The notes beneath the pieces were generated by a model. That model made no database searches, was not told where the DNA came from, and saw only the letters and a program-made list of their open reading frames with translations. From Euonymus europaeus (Eukaryota; Streptophyta; Magnoliopsida; Celastrales; Celastraceae), in contig OY756961.1 in assembly GCA_963580455.1 (NCBI GenBank), forward strand, positions 21,929,001-21,993,000: a DNA stretch of 64,000 nucleotides, given 5' to 3'. Position numbers and translations under genes: made by a program. This document shows positions 62,618-64,000 of the stretch, piece by piece (position 1 is the stretch's first letter; every line of letters begins with the position of its first letter).

Positions 62618-64000
62618 CCATTTGTCGCACCTCTGTACCAGGTCCTTCGCGTCTTTCACCATTGTAGGCCAGTAATATCCACACCGCAACACCTTATAGC
62701 TGAGAGACCGTGCGCCAATGTGGCTTCCACAGATCTCTTCGTGAACTTCCCTAAGGGCATAATCAGCCTCTCTTGGTCGTAGACACTTTAAGTAGGGCAG
62801 CATAAAAGATCTTCTATACAGTTCTCCTTGCAGATTTGTATACCTGGCTGCTCTCTTTCTTAGACTTTTTGCTTCATTCCGATCTTCCGGCACGGTTCCT
62901 TTCTCCAAATAATCTCGAATTGGATCCATCCAGCTCGGTTCAGAATCTATCTCTACTACTACATCGGCGACATCAATACTTCGCTGAGAAAGAATTTCTA
63001 CCTGCACCGTGGCAGGGGCTTTTGTCGAGTGTGCTGATGCCAATTTGGCTAAGATATCAGCTTTAGCATTCTGTTCTCGTGGAATCTGCTTGATTTCAAC
63101 TTTGGAGATCTCAGCAATCATTGTTCTTGCCGCGCGCAGCGAGATACTTTAGCATATTTGGGCATCTTGCCTCATATTCTCCCTTAATCTGTTCGGTAAC
63201 AAGCTGGGAATCACTGTTAATAACCAAATTTGTAACCTCCCGTTCCCGTGCCATTCTTAGTCCGGCCAAAACAGCTTCATACTCGGCTTCATTGTTGGAT
63301 GCTTTGAACTTGAGATGTAACGCTTGTTCAATGTGTATGCCCCCCGGGCCGATAAGTAAGATACCTGCACCACTTCCATCCTTGTTTGAAGATCCATCTA
63401 CAAACAACTCCCACTGTTCTTGGGCTGGTATGGGATCTTGCTCATGGGTCGGACTATAGCTTTCGACTATGAAGTCGGCTAAAGCTTGACCTTTTATGGC
63501 CTGTCGTGGCTTAAATTGGATGTCGAATTCACCCAGCTCGATAAACCATTTAATGAGTCTACCAGATACATCTGGCTTCTGAAGTATACTCTTGAGTGGT
63601 TGATCCGTCAAAACCACTATGGTGTGGGCCTGAAAATACGGCCTGAGTTTCCGGGCTGCAATGATAAGTGCTAGTGCCAATTGTTCGGTATGAGAATACC
63701 TGGTCTCAGCATCTAGCATCACTTTGCTGGTGTAGTAAATAGGACGCTGTAGCTTATCTTCTTCCCGTATTAGTACCGCACTGACGACATGTTGTGAAGT
63801 GGCTAGGTACAAAAAGAGTGTTTCACCCTATTTTGGACATGTGAGGAGGGGAGGCTGTGATAGGTAGTCTTTCAAATTTTCAAAAGACTTCTGACACTCC
63901 TCTGTCCAATGAAATTCCCGTGATTTCTTTAATGCCTGAAAGAAAGGTCTGCATTTATCACCAGATCTAGCAAGAAATCTTCCAAGCGAAGCGGCTCGTC
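62618..64000 (-). pseudogene. Tat-type pol of element 2, truncated integrase, 5' end outside window
   Basis: On the minus strand from 64000: RT/RNase H sequence (AASLGRFLARSGDKCRPFFQ), a TAG at 63828-63830 where element 1 reads KGE, RNase H (YLATSQHVVSAVL, VVLTDQPLKSIL), a second RNase H-like domain (LFVDGSSNKDGSGAGILLIG, ASNNEAEYEAVLAGL), a small indel near 63110-63125 that shifts the frame, then IPREQNAKADILAKLASAHS and the integrase zinc finger (EICGSHIGARSLSYKVLRCG). It stops at RCDK near 62618. The integrase catalytic core, present in element 1, is missing, so the deletion removed roughly the last 900 bases of pol. Confidence 0.88.

Larger units (their letters stand above)
53814..64000 (-). 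mobile_element. Second Tat-lineage retrotransposon (element 2), 5' end outside window
   Basis: Oriented on the minus strand: its 3' LTR is at the left (53814-54537) and its gag-pol runs off the right edge. It shares with element 1 the LTR beginning (TGATATGACTAAAATAACCC), the polypurine tract, the antisense ORF with two introns, and the order of parts. It is older: pol has a nonsense codon and a frameshift and lacks the integrase core, and the antisense ORF carries stops, a frameshift and a 5.1-kb retrotransposon insertion. Confidence 0.85.

Overview
The window is nuclear DNA from a flowering plant, almost certainly a eudicot. The genes have many short exons with GT-AG introns, the background is AT-rich, there is a nuclear gene for a chloroplast protein (protochlorophyllide oxidoreductase), and plant-specific transposon lineages are nested in one another. 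I cannot name the species.

Four host genes are supported. (1) 1-6670 (+): a plant WDR44-like WD40-repeat gene whose 5' end lies before the window. (2) 7809-9376 (+): a complete 5-exon gene for light-dependent protochlorophyllide oxidoreductase (399 aa). (3) 28150-37860 (-): a complete 21-exon leucine-rich-repeat gene, an LRRC40-type orthologue (584 aa), whose first intron uses a GC donor. (4) 43643-49399 (-): a complete 8-exon gene of the SCI1 (style cell-cycle inhibitor 1) family (332 aa) with a very charged N-terminus. I assembled exon joins by hand from splice sites, reading frame and family similarity. All frames close without a break.

Between the genes are layers of mobile DNA. Downstream of the POR gene lies a decayed LanC-like (GCR2/GCL family) gene fragment, then an endogenous-pararetrovirus-like reverse-transcriptase relic split by a MITE-like insert. 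A LINE fragment follows, itself split by a young Ty3/Gypsy Tat-lineage retrotransposon (11957-21783; two 563-bp LTRs differing at 3 positions; AGTAG target duplication). From 23.3 to 28.1 kb the DNA is AT-rich with no gene, except for a kinase-gene scrap partly copied as an inverted repeat. From 38.6 to 41.5 kb there are remains of a MULE, a copia element and a PIF/Harbinger transposase. From 49.7 to 53.8 kb there is LTR-type repeat DNA. From 53.8 kb to the window end lies a second Tat-lineage element in the opposite orientation, interrupted by an apparently intact 5.1-kb Ty3/Gypsy chromovirus-like element (55224-60352; GTGAG target duplication).

The most interesting signal is the extra gene shared by the two Tat elements. 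Between pol and the 3' LTR, on the strand opposite to gag-pol, both carry an antisense ORF with the same plan: a TATA box just inside the 3' LTR, a Ser-rich N-terminus, a conserved globular domain resembling the plant 'putative gypsy-type transposon' family, two short introns at matching places and phases, then a coiled-coil and acidic C-terminus. Both copies carry stops, yet their protein sequences and splice sites remain comparable across two quite divergent elements, which suggests past selection on an independently transcribed, spliced, retrotransposon-borne antisense gene.
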